Shown here: positions 7,981 through 15,877 of the stretch, piece by piece
How positions within the stretch are numbered: the stretch's first letter is position 1
Layout of the letters: the number at the start of each line of letters is the position of its first letter
Assembly (NCBI GenBank): GCA_026389265.1
Contig: JAPLIE010000067.1
Location: forward strand, 1 to 60,721
Source of the DNA: Cyanobacteriota bacterium
GTDB lineage: Bacteria; Cyanobacteriota; Cyanobacteriia; PCC-6307; Cyanobiaceae
Length of the DNA stretch: 60,721 nucleotides
Reading direction: 5' to 3'
Program-made: the position numbers and the translations under genes
Notes under the pieces: model-generated
The model's input: the letters and a program-made list of their open reading frames with translations, nothing else
Told to the model about the DNA's origin: nothing
Database searches by the model: none

Positions 7981-9291
7981 ATGGCCTGTCAGGACCAAAA
8001 CAGCCATTTTTCCGTACAATTGTACGAATCCTGGGCCGGGTGCTTTATGGCAGAAAGAGTCAGCCATAACCAGGCCTGGGTGAAGGGTTTTCGGGCCTCC
8101 GTTCGTACAAGTACGAGTGAGGGTTGGTGGGTGCGCGAGCACCGAGGCCGGATGCGTCTTGAGGTGAAGGCCCCCGACGGACGGATGACCTCCGTGGCCC
8201 TCCCCTTCGACTGGGTCAAGGGGCAGACCGGTGACGCGGTCGCAAGGGTGCGCTCGATCTATCGCTTTGCCTGCGACGGTCACACCCTCAAAGCAGCGGC
8301 AACCCTGGCCGCCGGAGAAGCGCCAGCGGCCCCGATCGACTGGCCCGCCGTTGCGGAGGGATTCCGGGTGCAGAAGCTGCAGCACGGCACGACCGTGAAA
8401 CCAGAGACCTGGGAAGCCCATTACCTCCCTGTTGTCTCAGCAGCCGTGGAGCTCCTCTCCAGCCGGAAGGCGCCGATGAACCCAGCTGATCTGATGGATC
8501 AGTGCATTCGCTCCTGGCCCCCTGGCAGCCGGACGCGCCAGATCCGTGCTCAGTCGCTGGCTCAGTTCCTGCGGTATGGCGTGCATCGCGCAGGGGTGCC
8601 TGTTCTCTGGGCCCCTCCGACCAATCTCAGGCAGCACGTCGGCATCAAATCCAGAGAGGCAGCATCTGCCAGTCAGAAGGGTGATCCCTTCACAGACCAG
8701 CAGATCCTGAACCTGATCGCAGCACTACCCCAGGATGTAGCCGGACTTCGCTGGGCCAATGCCATCCGTCTGATGGCGGAGCTGGGACTAAGGCCAATCG
8801 AACTGCTGCACCTGACGATCCGAACAGATTCATCCACTCGAAAGCCCTACTGGTGGTGCACTTACCGCAAGCGAAGTGGTGGAGGTTCGACAGATTCACG
8901 CCGACTATTCCCTCTACCTCTGATTGCCGAAGATGGTGAGGCCATCAATTGGAACCTATTGAAACAGTGGCAGGCCAAGTTGATCGAACTGCCGCCACTG
9001 AGCGGTGGGAACAGTCCTGCTGATTGCATCAAGACCTATCTGAACCGACAGCCGGCTTGGCGATCCCTACGAGAAGCGATGGCTGCTAACGTCCAGCGCG
9101 CTGTGCCCTACAGCTTCAGGCACAGCTACAGCCTGCGCGGGCACCAACGCGGAATCGATGCCGGCAGCATGGCCCAGGCCATGGGACACAGCCTTGAGGT
9201 GCACTGCCGCTCCTATCCCTGGGCCAGTGTGGCAGGGACGATTGCGGCGTTCGATCGGGCCAACACGATCTTGCGGGCAGAGGCGAGCTGA
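7981..9291 (+). CDS. int: Tyrosine recombinase (integrase) of the tRNA-Pro element
   Basis: The protein would cut and join DNA at the tRNA-Pro site for integration and excision. The C-terminal half has the catalytic layout: Arg in ELGLRPIELL, box II as YSFRHSYSLRG, then MGHSLEVH and a final CRSYPWA that supplies the nucleophilic Tyr. Box II reads YxxR where the classic family has HxxR, as in other phage-type cyanobacterial integrases. The N-terminal part should hold arm-binding and core-binding domains. The frame is open from TTG 7951; ATG 7981 is the likelier start, and ATG 8047 is also possible. It lies right beside the att-like fragment and transcribes away from it. Confidence 0.9.
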   Translation: MACQDQNSHFSVQLYESWAGCFMAERVSHNQAWVKGFRASVRTSTSEGWWVREHRGRMRLEVKAPDGRMTSVALPFDWVKGQTGDAVARVRSIYRFACDGHTLKAAATLAAGEAPAAPIDWPAVAEGFRVQKLQHGTTVKPETWEAHYLPVVSAAVELLSSRKAPMNPADLMDQCIRSWPPGSRTRQIRAQSLAQFLRYGVHRAGVPVLWAPPTNLRQHVGIKSREAASASQKGDPFTDQQILNLIAALPQDVAGLRWANAIRLMAELGLRPIELLHLTIRTDSSTRKPYWWCTYRKRSGGGSTDSRRLFPLPLIAEDGEAINWNLLKQWQAKLIELPPLSGGNSPADCIKTYLNRQPAWRSLREAMAANVQRAVPYSFRHSYSLRGHQRGIDAGSMAQAMGHSLEVHCRSYPWASVAGTIAAFDRANTILRAEAS

Positions 9292-9444
9292 GCGAGCTCG
9301 GGCATCAGGTGCTTCTTTGACCGTGGAAGTCAGCGCAAGGACAGTGAAAGTGGCAGTCCTTCCGTCTCAAGCGTTGCTGCGGTTCGCGTAGACACGGAGC
9401 GATTCACCAGCCATGCATCAGCCATCCCCAGCATTCGTAGTGCC

Positions 9445-9831
9445 ATGAGCAAGCGCCTGATCGTTTCCGACAACCGGGAGGACCCGGGCAACCCACTTGT
9501 GCTCGATGGAGAAGCAATCGATGAGGCGGCCCAGGATCCGCTGGCGATTGGCAAGCTGATGGTCGATCAGGCTTGGGCAGAGGGCATCGACCCAACCGGT
9601 GGGGGCCTCTACTACGAACGCAACAGCCATCGCCATCGCCGACTGCAGCCATTCGAGACAGGCAGCGAGGGCTTCATGACTGGAGGCTGGGTGCGGGTCC
9701 TTGCCACCCCGGAACAGCTGCAGCGCGAGCGCGTTGGGATGGAAGCTGCCGCGGCACGGGGGCTGGTGAAACTGCACGGCAGCCACCGGGGCGTGCAGCT
9801 GGTCGAATTTCTGGATGTGCCCTGGGGCTGA
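9445..9831 (+). CDS. Conserved small element protein, 128 aa
   Basis: Function unknown. The ATG start is the intact version of the one lost by frameshift in the relative at 341. Conserved stretches are LIVSDNR, GKLMVDQAWAEG, DPTGGGLYYERNS, GFMTGGWVRVLA and VEFLDVPWG. The product is soluble, with alternating short strands and helices, and no known domain is recognised. It stands alone between integrase and the early module on the same strand. Its presence next to the att side in both elements suggests a role tied to the element itself rather than cargo. Confidence 0.75.
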   Translation: MSKRLIVSDNREDPGNPLVLDGEAIDEAAQDPLAIGKLMVDQAWAEGIDPTGGGLYYERNSHRHRRLQPFETGSEGFMTGGWVRVLATPEQLQRERVGMEAAAARGLVKLHGSHRGVQLVEFLDVPWG

Positions 9832-10190
9832 GCAGGCGCCTCCGGAAGCTGCGGTCGGCAGCGGCCGTCCTGAACTTGCCACGGCTGCGCCGTGGCTGAC
9901 GTCAGACAGCCGCCGCCGCCCTCCGCGAGGGTTGTGGTGGGGGCAAGGGCCCGGTGATTCTCCCGCGGCTGCGGTGCCGCCACTTACGCGGTCGGCAGGT
10001 GATAGTCAGGGGTGCCGATGGCTAGGGGTTGCCTCGCGCGACTGCGCGGCTGTCCATCAGGCCTGAGCCCCAGGCCGGTCGGAAAGATGGCCAGCTGGCT
10101 GTCACCGAATCCAGGCCTGTGAGAATGAGCCAGAACCCCTCAGATCCAAGCAATCGCAGTGGCTCTGCAGTGCCTGAAGTGCTTTTGTAC

Positions 10191-10199
10191 TGCTAAAAT
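10191..10199 (+). promoter_or_regulatory. Candidate extended -10 before the SLOG gene
   Basis: TGCTAAAAT lies about 130 nt upstream of ATG 10328 and is kept in the sister repeat (1069-1077) together with the flanking TTTGTAC. It would give a long leader containing the conserved GCCCATCGCCTGCGGCAACG block. No good -35 is visible. Confidence 0.4.
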
Positions 10200-10327
10200 A
10201 AGGGTCACGCCAAAGGCCCCGAGCCCATCGCCTGCGGCAACGTTATCCCCTGATCTCGCCATCACCGCCGCCTATGTCTGAGCGACCGTGATGCCCCGAT
10301 CAGTTGTCACCCACGGCAACTGATTCC

Positions 10328-10825
10328 ATGGCTGTTTGTACATCATCCAGGCCCGTTATTGGCGCCGGTCGTTCCCTTGTGATCGCGGCCGGCGGCGGCC
10401 GTGATCTGGCCTGGCCCCATCAGCGCGTTGCCGCTGAGCTGCTGGCCCGCAGCGGCGGCCGGCTTGTCCATCTGCTGCTCCACGGCGGGGCCCGAGGAGC
10501 CGATGCCGCCATTGCCCGCGCGGCGCATCAGCTGGGCTGGTCGGCGCTGGTCATGCCCGCCGAATGGCGGCGCCATGGCCGGGCCGCCGGGCCGATCCGC
10601 AACCGGGAGCTCCTCGAGCTGGCGGTGGCCAGGGCCGAGGCCCACACCTCCCCTGGTGTCTCCACCTCCGTGCTGGTGGTGGCCTTCCCCGGTGGGTCCG
10701 GCACGGCCTCGCTGGTGAGAGAAGCCCGCCGCATGTCCTCCCGTTCCCCGGTGCCAATCGCCGTGGTGGAGGTCAGCCCATCCGCCGCTCGCTGGGCCGA
10801 TCCCGCTGCTGCTTCTTGCCCCTGA
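10328..10825 (+). CDS. SLOG-fold (DUF2493/YspA-like) protein
   Basis: 165 aa from ATG 10328. The frame opens at TTG 10304, but the added residues look random. A Rossmann-like pattern is seen: VIAAGGGRDLAW near the start, HGGARGADAAIARAA in the middle, then EWRRHGRAAGPIRNRELL and VVAFPGGSGTASLVREA. These are the nucleotide-pocket motifs of the YspA/DUF2493 branch of the SLOG superfamily, whose members are thought to bind nucleotides or nucleotide-derived signals and are frequent in phages and conflict systems. The ligand here is unknown. It is first in an apparent plus-strand early module (SLOG, Gp157-like, small gene, Rad52-like). Confidence 0.7.
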   Translation: MAVCTSSRPVIGAGRSLVIAAGGGRDLAWPHQRVAAELLARSGGRLVHLLLHGGARGADAAIARAAHQLGWSALVMPAEWRRHGRAAGPIRNRELLELAVARAEAHTSPGVSTSVLVVAFPGGSGTASLVREARRMSSRSPVPIAVVEVSPSAARWADPAAASCP

Positions 10826-10874
10826 AACCTTCCGCGCCTGTTGGCGCATCCGTTCCCATTCCTTTCTCACCGTC

Positions 10875-11507
10875 ATGCCTGTTCTCACCTCCATCGCCGT
10901 CGCTCCCGCCATTGCCCCAGCAGCGTCTGCTCCAGAGTCCTCTGGTCCGGCCTGCTCCCTGCAGCGCTCAGGTTCCCTGTGGCAGCTGGGCATCGAGGCC
11001 CAGGAGCTCACCACCGCCATCGGCCAGCTGGCCGAACAGCTGGAGGCCGATGAGCCCGAGCAGCGCAGCAGCGCCCTCGCTGAGCTGGAGGCCGCCCTGC
11101 TGGCCGAGGAGGGCAACAAGGCGGCCCTGGCCGCCAAGGCCGATGCCACCTGCTGGGTGATCGAGCATCTGCGCGGCCAGGCCGCCTACCGCCAGCAGCA
11201 GGCCAAGCGCCTTACGGAACTCTCCCGGTCCGATGCAGGCCGGGCCGACGCCCTGGAGGAATCACTCGTTCTGGTGCTCACCCGGCTGCAGCCACAGGCC
11301 ACACGGTTCTCCTTCCCCAATCACGAGCTCACAAGCCGCAGATCCCAGGCCGTCGAGATCGACGACGAGCAGGCCCTAGCTCCCGAGTGGCTGACGGTAA
11401 AAACCACCACTCAGCCGGATAAGGCCGCCATCAAGCAGGCCCTCAAGGCCGGCCACCAGATCCCCGGCGTCCAGCTCCTCTCCCACCGCAGCTGGCGCAT
11501 CACCTGA
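10875..11507 (+). CDS. Siphovirus Gp157-like protein
   Basis: 210 aa from ATG 10875. Residues about 30-130 are a long helical, likely coiled-coil region. The C-terminal 50 residues have the usual Gp157 ending: VEIDDEQALAPEWLTVK, then KQALKAGHQIPGVQLLSHRSWRI. In phages this family is annotated as a host-nuclease-inhibitor or recombination-accessory protein and commonly sits with single-strand annealing proteins, as here with the Rad52-like gene 330 bp downstream. The biochemical role is inferred from family and context only. Confidence 0.8.
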   Translation: MPVLTSIAVAPAIAPAASAPESSGPACSLQRSGSLWQLGIEAQELTTAIGQLAEQLEADEPEQRSSALAELEAALLAEEGNKAALAAKADATCWVIEHLRGQAAYRQQQAKRLTELSRSDAGRADALEESLVLVLTRLQPQATRFSFPNHELTSRRSQAVEIDDEQALAPEWLTVKTTTQPDKAAIKQALKAGHQIPGVQLLSHRSWRIT

Positions 11508-11585
11508 GGGGTGCAGAGCCGCCCTCGATAGGGGTCCGCTGCTGGGGCGGGCCCAGGCCATCACCTCCACCCACCACGAGAAGCC

Positions 11586-11798
11586 ATGGATCTCTCCACC
11601 TACGGCAGCACAACCGCCAACACCACACCCACCAGCCCACGGCCCAGGGGCCACATCTGGTCCACCCGCCTGGCCAGCTGGGTGGTGCCCATCACCCGCA
11701 AACCAGGCCGACGGCCTTCGCCCGATCACATCCACTGCAGCGAACCGCCCTGCTGGGTGCTGATCGAGCTGCTGCCGCCTGAAACCTCCGGCCACTGA
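11586..11798 (+). CDS. Small unknown protein, 70 aa
   Basis: ATG 11586 fills the gap between the Gp157-like and Rad52-like genes on the same strand. The C-terminal part (WVVPITRKPGRRPSPDHIHC, then CWVLIELLPPE) looks like a compact strand-rich domain. No family is recognised. Supported mainly by position and strand. Confidence 0.4.
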   Translation: MDLSTYGSTTANTTPTSPRPRGHIWSTRLASWVVPITRKPGRRPSPDHIHCSEPPCWVLIELLPPETSGH

Positions 11799-11833
11799 TC
11801 CCGAACCCTGTTCCCACCCATCCCCTCGATGCC

Positions 11834-12748
11834 ATGACCTGCACGTTCTCCGCCGAGCAGATCCAGTCCCTCTCCGCCCCCCTCGATCGCGGCAAGGTCA
11901 AGCAGCGCGAACAGGGCCGCGCCAAGGTGAGCTACCTGGAGGGCTGGCAGGTGATCGCAGAAGCCAACCGGATCTTTGGGTTCGACGGCTGGCAGCGCGA
12001 GACGGTTGCTCTGCAGTGCGTCTCCCAGGCGGAACGTCGTATCGGCCGTGAGCCGAGCAAGCCCTCCGATCCACCGCAACGCGACGGCTGGGGCGTCACC
12101 TACACAGCCCGGGTGCGGGTGGTCGTCAGCGGGATCGTGCGCGAGGGCAGCGGTGCCGGCCACGGCATCGATGTCGATCTGGGCCAGGCCCATGAATCCG
12201 CCCTCAAGGAGGCCGAGACCGATGCCATGAAACGGGCGCTGATGACCTTCGGGAACCCGTTCGGTCTGGCGCTCTATGACAAGCAGCAGCGAGAGGTCAC
12301 CTCAAGCGTCACCGGGGGCCCCTCACGGGGGGAGATCACCGAGCGCCCCTCTCGGGGCGACATGCCGCCCCACTCCCCCAACGGGATCGCACCCAATGCC
12401 GCCGCCGGAAACGGCTCGCTGCGGCGCTCACCGGCTGGCAACGGTCACCGTCCCAGCAGCCACCCACCCGCAGGCCAGCACTCCGACGCTGCAGCGGCTG
12501 ATGGCCGCCAGGAGGCCCAAGTAGATCCGGCCTTGCTGCCCCTCGATGGCACCACCATCCGCCGGATTCACGCCACCATCCGCAGCCTTCCCCAGCCCCA
12601 GCTGGAGGGGTTCACCAAGGCCTTCCGCAAGCGGTTTCAGGTGCCAGCGGAGGCCACCTCCATCGCGGATCGGATTTGCCAGAAGCAACACCACGACTGG
12701 ATCGAGGCGTTCCTGGTGCAGCACCAGACGGCAGCGGTGGCCAGCTGA
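11834..12748 (+). CDS. Rad52/Rad22-like single-strand annealing protein
   Basis: The protein would anneal complementary single strands during element replication, recombination or circularisation. Residues about 10-160 carry the Rad52 core: SYLEGWQVIAEANRIFGFDG, W and R soon after, TYTARVRVVV, the Gly-rich turn, and KEAETDAMKRALMTFGNPFG. Then comes a Pro/Gly/Ser-rich low-complexity linker (about 165-235) and a C-terminal helical domain of about 65 residues. Phage Rad52 relatives have this core plus a variable tail. It closes the plus-strand early module; the LysR-like gene ends 5 bp away on the other strand. Start ATG 11834. Confidence 0.85.
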   Translation: MTCTFSAEQIQSLSAPLDRGKVKQREQGRAKVSYLEGWQVIAEANRIFGFDGWQRETVALQCVSQAERRIGREPSKPSDPPQRDGWGVTYTARVRVVVSGIVREGSGAGHGIDVDLGQAHESALKEAETDAMKRALMTFGNPFGLALYDKQQREVTSSVTGGPSRGEITERPSRGDMPPHSPNGIAPNAAAGNGSLRRSPAGNGHRPSSHPPAGQHSDAAAADGRQEAQVDPALLPLDGTTIRRIHATIRSLPQPQLEGFTKAFRKRFQVPAEATSIADRICQKQHHDWIEAFLVQHQTAAVAS

Positions 12749-12753
12749 GCCGA

Positions 12754-13509
12754 TCACTCCTCGTCCAGTAATGGCGGCCCACTAATGCCCGTCCCGGCAC
12801 CCGCAAGGCCTGGGGCCGCTGCGATCCGCTCCCGCAGCCATGCGGCCATGGCCAGCACAGCCGCTTGGCTGGCGAGCTCCTGGGGCACCAGCAGCCAGAG
12901 GCGCTCCACGAGCGGCTCCCATGGCCACACCGCCGTCAGCGCCGCCTCCCGCCAGGGGCTGGTCTGCAGCAGCGACGGCGGCACCGGCAGCAGCCCATCA
13001 CCCCGCAGCAACGCCGCCAACCAATCGCTGGCAGCAACGGCATCAAGCGGGGTGATGGCCGCCAGCTGCTGCTCCTGCAGGGCGTGATGGAGCGCCGGTG
13101 CAGCCGCCAATGGCGGTGCCAGGAACCGGAAGCTCCGGGGCGGTGGCGCAGCGGCGGAATCGGGGCCGCTCAACCGGCAGGCGAGGAGCAGCCCCCAGCG
13201 GCCCAGGGGCAGCCAGGCCATCCCCTCCACCGGAGCCGGGCAGACGCTCGCCAGCAGCACCGCCTCCAGCTCGCCAGCACGGAGCAGCTCACCCCACTGG
13301 CTCAGGCTCCGCCACAGCAGCGGAGTCGGCCCCGGAGGGGCGAGGGCATCGAGCAAGTGCTGATGGAACGGGCCAGTGGACACACGCAGGCCGGTGGCAG
13401 GGCGGAGAGGAGGTGGAATCGGAGCAGGCAGCGGATCTCGCGCTGGTCGGCGGGTGGCGGAATGCTCCTGCCACCACGGCCGTAATCGGCCTTTGGTACT
13501 GACCGCCAC
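12754..13509 (-). CDS. Possible LysR-type effector-domain protein without HTH
   Basis: The clear part begins around GLRVSTGPFHQHLLDAL and runs on in a pattern like the periplasmic-binding-fold effector domain of LysR regulators (LRVSTG, ELLRAGELEAVLLA, two alternating lobes, WPWEPLVERLWLLVP near the end). No winged-helix N terminus is seen. The frame is open to 13728, but that part would overlap the divergent kinase-WYL gene, so GTG 13509 is a tentative start; an ATG-less or longer version is possible. Transcribed away from the kinase-WYL gene with about 100 bp between, it could be co-regulated with it. The assignment is weak. Confidence 0.4.
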   Translation of the reverse strand: MAVSTKGRLRPWWQEHSATRRPARDPLPAPIPPPLRPATGLRVSTGPFHQHLLDALAPPGPTPLLWRSLSQWGELLRAGELEAVLLASVCPAPVEGMAWLPLGRWGLLLACRLSGPDSAAAPPPRSFRFLAPPLAAAPALHHALQEQQLAAITPLDAVAASDWLAALLRGDGLLPVPPSLLQTSPWREAALTAVWPWEPLVERLWLLVPQELASQAAVLAMAAWLRERIAAAPGLAGAGTGISGPPLLDEE

Positions 13510-13612
13510 CAGCAGGGCAAGGAGCGCTACCGAATCGTGATGAATGTAGCAGGAATGGCACCGCCACTTGCTGCCCAATGGAGCTGGGGATGTGCCCTTT
13601 GATCCAACGCCC

Positions 13613-15862
13613 ATGACTCCCTCCACCGCATCGACGACGGCCTCGCAACGACGCCGCAGCTCGGATCCGCCGGCTCGGCCGCTGCGCTGCCACCTGCTGA
13701 TCGGCCCGCCGGCCAGCGGCAAGTCCACCCTCGCCCGCCAGCTGGCAGCGCTGCTGAGCGGGACTGAGGAGCCTCCCCCCTGTTACATCAGCAGCCGCGA
13801 CATTCGCGCCGAAATCTTTGGAGATCGCGGTGTCTTTGGCCCCTGGGATGACATCGCTGCGGTGATGCACCAACGCATCCAGGAGGCTGTCGGCTCAGGC
13901 GCTCCGGTGATCGTGGAAGCCACCTTCTCGCGCCGGGCCTGGCGGCTGGCGATTACGCAAAGGTTGGAACTGCCGGTGCCGGTGGAGTGGATCGGCTGGT
14001 GGCTGCGCACACCGCGCGAGCTCTGCCAGCAATGGAACCGGCGCCGTGATCACAGCGTTCCCGAGCAGGTAATCGACAACCATGTCTCGCTGCTGGCTCA
14101 GGCCCCCTTCTCGCACAGCCGCTCGGAAGGATTCGCGGCGGTGGTCTGCGTCGAACCCCATCACCATGAGCAACTGGAGCCCCACCTGCAGGTGGTTCTG
14201 GGGAAGTTGGAGCGACGGATCAGCGCCGCCCGCAACCGGGACGCCCGGCTGATCCCCCATGGCTACTCGCGCCTGCTGGAGTGCGAGCGGCTGCTCCATC
14301 TGATCCAACTGCTCAGCCGCCAGCCGGAACTGACCGCGACCAACGTCCAGACCTCCCCCGAGGAATCTGCAGGCCTGGCCGAGCGGGCCGCGGCCCTGCT
14401 TGCCCGGACCCATGGGCCCTGTTATGCGGATGTGAGCGCGATCGCCGCCGACCTGGACTGGTTGCGGCAACAGGGGTTCACCACGACCTGGCGCGTCAAC
14501 TCCGAGCAGGGGAAACCCGCGCCGATGCGGGCGGTGGAGCCGCCGCCCTGGCCGGCGAAACAGCCTCTCTCCACGGGCGGCTGGTCAGCACTGGGCGATC
14601 GCGAGGCCTTTTGCCGTGCGCTCACCCTGCTGCGCCACATCCTTCACCACCCCTTTGATCGACAGGAGGGGGTGGCGATCGACCACCACCTCGCCGCAAG
14701 GCTCAAGACCCTCAGCGGCGGCCGTCACTGCTGGACCCCCCGCCAGTTGCACCAGAGCATCACCACCGTGCTCACGCCCTATGGCTTTCGTGATGCGGCA
14801 GGCAGTGGCCGCCACGGCTACGCCCTCGGGGCCTCGCTGCTGCCCTTGCCGCTGCAGGTGGAGATCCATGGGCTGCTGCAGGCCAATGCCGATCGACTCG
14901 GTGATCCCAGCGTGCAGGCCATCGCCCGGGAGCTGGGAAGGCGGTTGCAACGCAGTGGCATCGTCATCGAGGCGGTGCCGCCGGTGCGGGCTTACTTCAA
15001 CCGTTCCTTGCTGGCGGGCGATCAGCGCAGAAGCGGCACCCTGCTCAACACCGAGCAGGCCGAGCAGCTGCGCGGCGCCATTCAGCAGCACCAGCGAGTG
15101 GTGTTCACCACCATCGCCGCCTCCCATGCAGGACTGGAGGAGATCCGGGTGTGGCCGTTGCAGTTGATCTTCCACACCAGTGCCTGGTATCTGCTGTTTG
15201 AGCACGACCACATCGGCCAGACAGAGGGGTTGCTGGCCTGCCGCCGGATCGATCAGCTGGGGCTGCGCCGAATCGAAACCGGCAGCTGCCGCAGCCAGCC
15301 GTCCCATGCGGCGGCGCTGCTGCGCGGCGAAACCTTGCAGCACTGCTGCGGCAGCCTTGAGTTCGGTGATGCCCTCCAGGCGCAGCAAGCGGTTTGCGGG
15401 ACGCCATCGGAGCAGCGCAGCAAGGCGATGGGCACCTTGCAGCTGAGCTGTGATGCCACCGCCTTTGCCCTGCTCCGTGAGGAGGTGCGGCGCTTCCCGG
15501 CGGCGGCGGTGCGCCTGTCGCGCCCCCTGCCCGGCGATGGAGTGCTCAGCCCGCTGGGCGAGCAGGCAGCGCTGCATCCGTGCAGCCGCTCCAGCCACCC
15601 CTACCCGGTGGAGATCGACCTACCACTCTGGACGCTCGAGCGTGACTCGGACCTGCGTCGCTGGCTGTATGCCCTGGGCGGCGGGGTTCGGATCGAGTCG
15701 CCGCTGACTCTCCAGCGAGAGCACCGGTACTGGCTCCAGTCCGCCCTGGCGGCGTACCCCAGGAGAAGGGAAATCAAGAAACAGCGGGTGCCGAAGCGGC
15801 TGCGGCAGACCGCAGGGGCGACGGGCAGAAGAGGAACGCTGCTGGAGAAGGCTGAGTCCTGA
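13613..15862 (+). CDS. P-loop kinase fused to a WYL-domain regulator
   Basis: 749 aa from ATG 13613. Residues 31-38 are a Walker A (GPPASGKS), followed by SSRDIRAEIFGD and VIVEATFSRRAWR: the AAA_33 or zeta-toxin/polynucleotide-kinase type of small-molecule or nucleic-acid kinase. A long middle part contains helical, winged-helix-like segments. Around residues 505-545 a WYL domain is seen (EIRVWPLQLIF, then AWYLLFEHD and CRRIDQL). WYL domains sense nucleic-acid or nucleotide ligands and are common in regulators of defence islands. The fusion suggests a sensor that phosphorylates or binds a nucleotide end and controls the element. It is divergent from the LysR-like gene; the capsid operon ends against its 3' end. 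Confidence 0.75.
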   Translation: MTPSTASTTASQRRRSSDPPARPLRCHLLIGPPASGKSTLARQLAALLSGTEEPPPCYISSRDIRAEIFGDRGVFGPWDDIAAVMHQRIQEAVGSGAPVIVEATFSRRAWRLAITQRLELPVPVEWIGWWLRTPRELCQQWNRRRDHSVPEQVIDNHVSLLAQAPFSHSRSEGFAAVVCVEPHHHEQLEPHLQVVLGKLERRISAARNRDARLIPHGYSRLLECERLLHLIQLLSRQPELTATNVQTSPEESAGLAERAAALLARTHGPCYADVSAIAADLDWLRQQGFTTTWRVNSEQGKPAPMRAVEPPPWPAKQPLSTGGWSALGDREAFCRALTLLRHILHHPFDRQEGVAIDHHLAARLKTLSGGRHCWTPRQLHQSITTVLTPYGFRDAAGSGRHGYALGASLLPLPLQVEIHGLLQANADRLGDPSVQAIARELGRRLQRSGIVIEAVPPVRAYFNRSLLAGDQRRSGTLLNTEQAEQLRGAIQQHQRVVFTTIAASHAGLEEIRVWPLQLIFHTSAWYLLFEHDHIGQTEGLLACRRIDQLGLRRIETGSCRSQPSHAAALLRGETLQHCCGSLEFGDALQAQQAVCGTPSEQRSKAMGTLQLSCDATAFALLREEVRRFPAAAVRLSRPLPGDGVLSPLGEQAALHPCSRSSHPYPVEIDLPLWTLERDSDLRRWLYALGGGVRIESPLTLQREHRYWLQSALAAYPRRREIKKQRVPKRLRQTAGATGRRGTLLEKAES

Positions 15863-15877
15863 GGGCAGGGCCGCCCC

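Larger units (their letters stand above)
9441..10260 (+). repeat. Diverged repeat shared with 341-1132
   Basis: The repeat covers the 128-aa gene and the non-coding DNA after it. It contains stem CCACGGC/GCCGTGG (about 9879-9895), the block CTCGCGCGACTGCGCGG, an extended -10 and the block GCCCATCGCCTGCGGCAACG (about 10227-10246). Conservation of the non-coding parts between two diverged elements suggests function, such as a terminator followed by a promoter or a small RNA. In 9832-10327 I see no further gene. Confidence 0.65.

Noticed and set aside
12754-13728. 324-aa version of the LysR-like gene
   Set aside because: The first 70 residues lie opposite the kinase-WYL start region and look random; a shorter start is preferred.
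14585-15598. 337-aa minus-strand open frame
   Set aside because: Antisense to the kinase-WYL gene; product Gln/Ala/Gly-rich with no motif.
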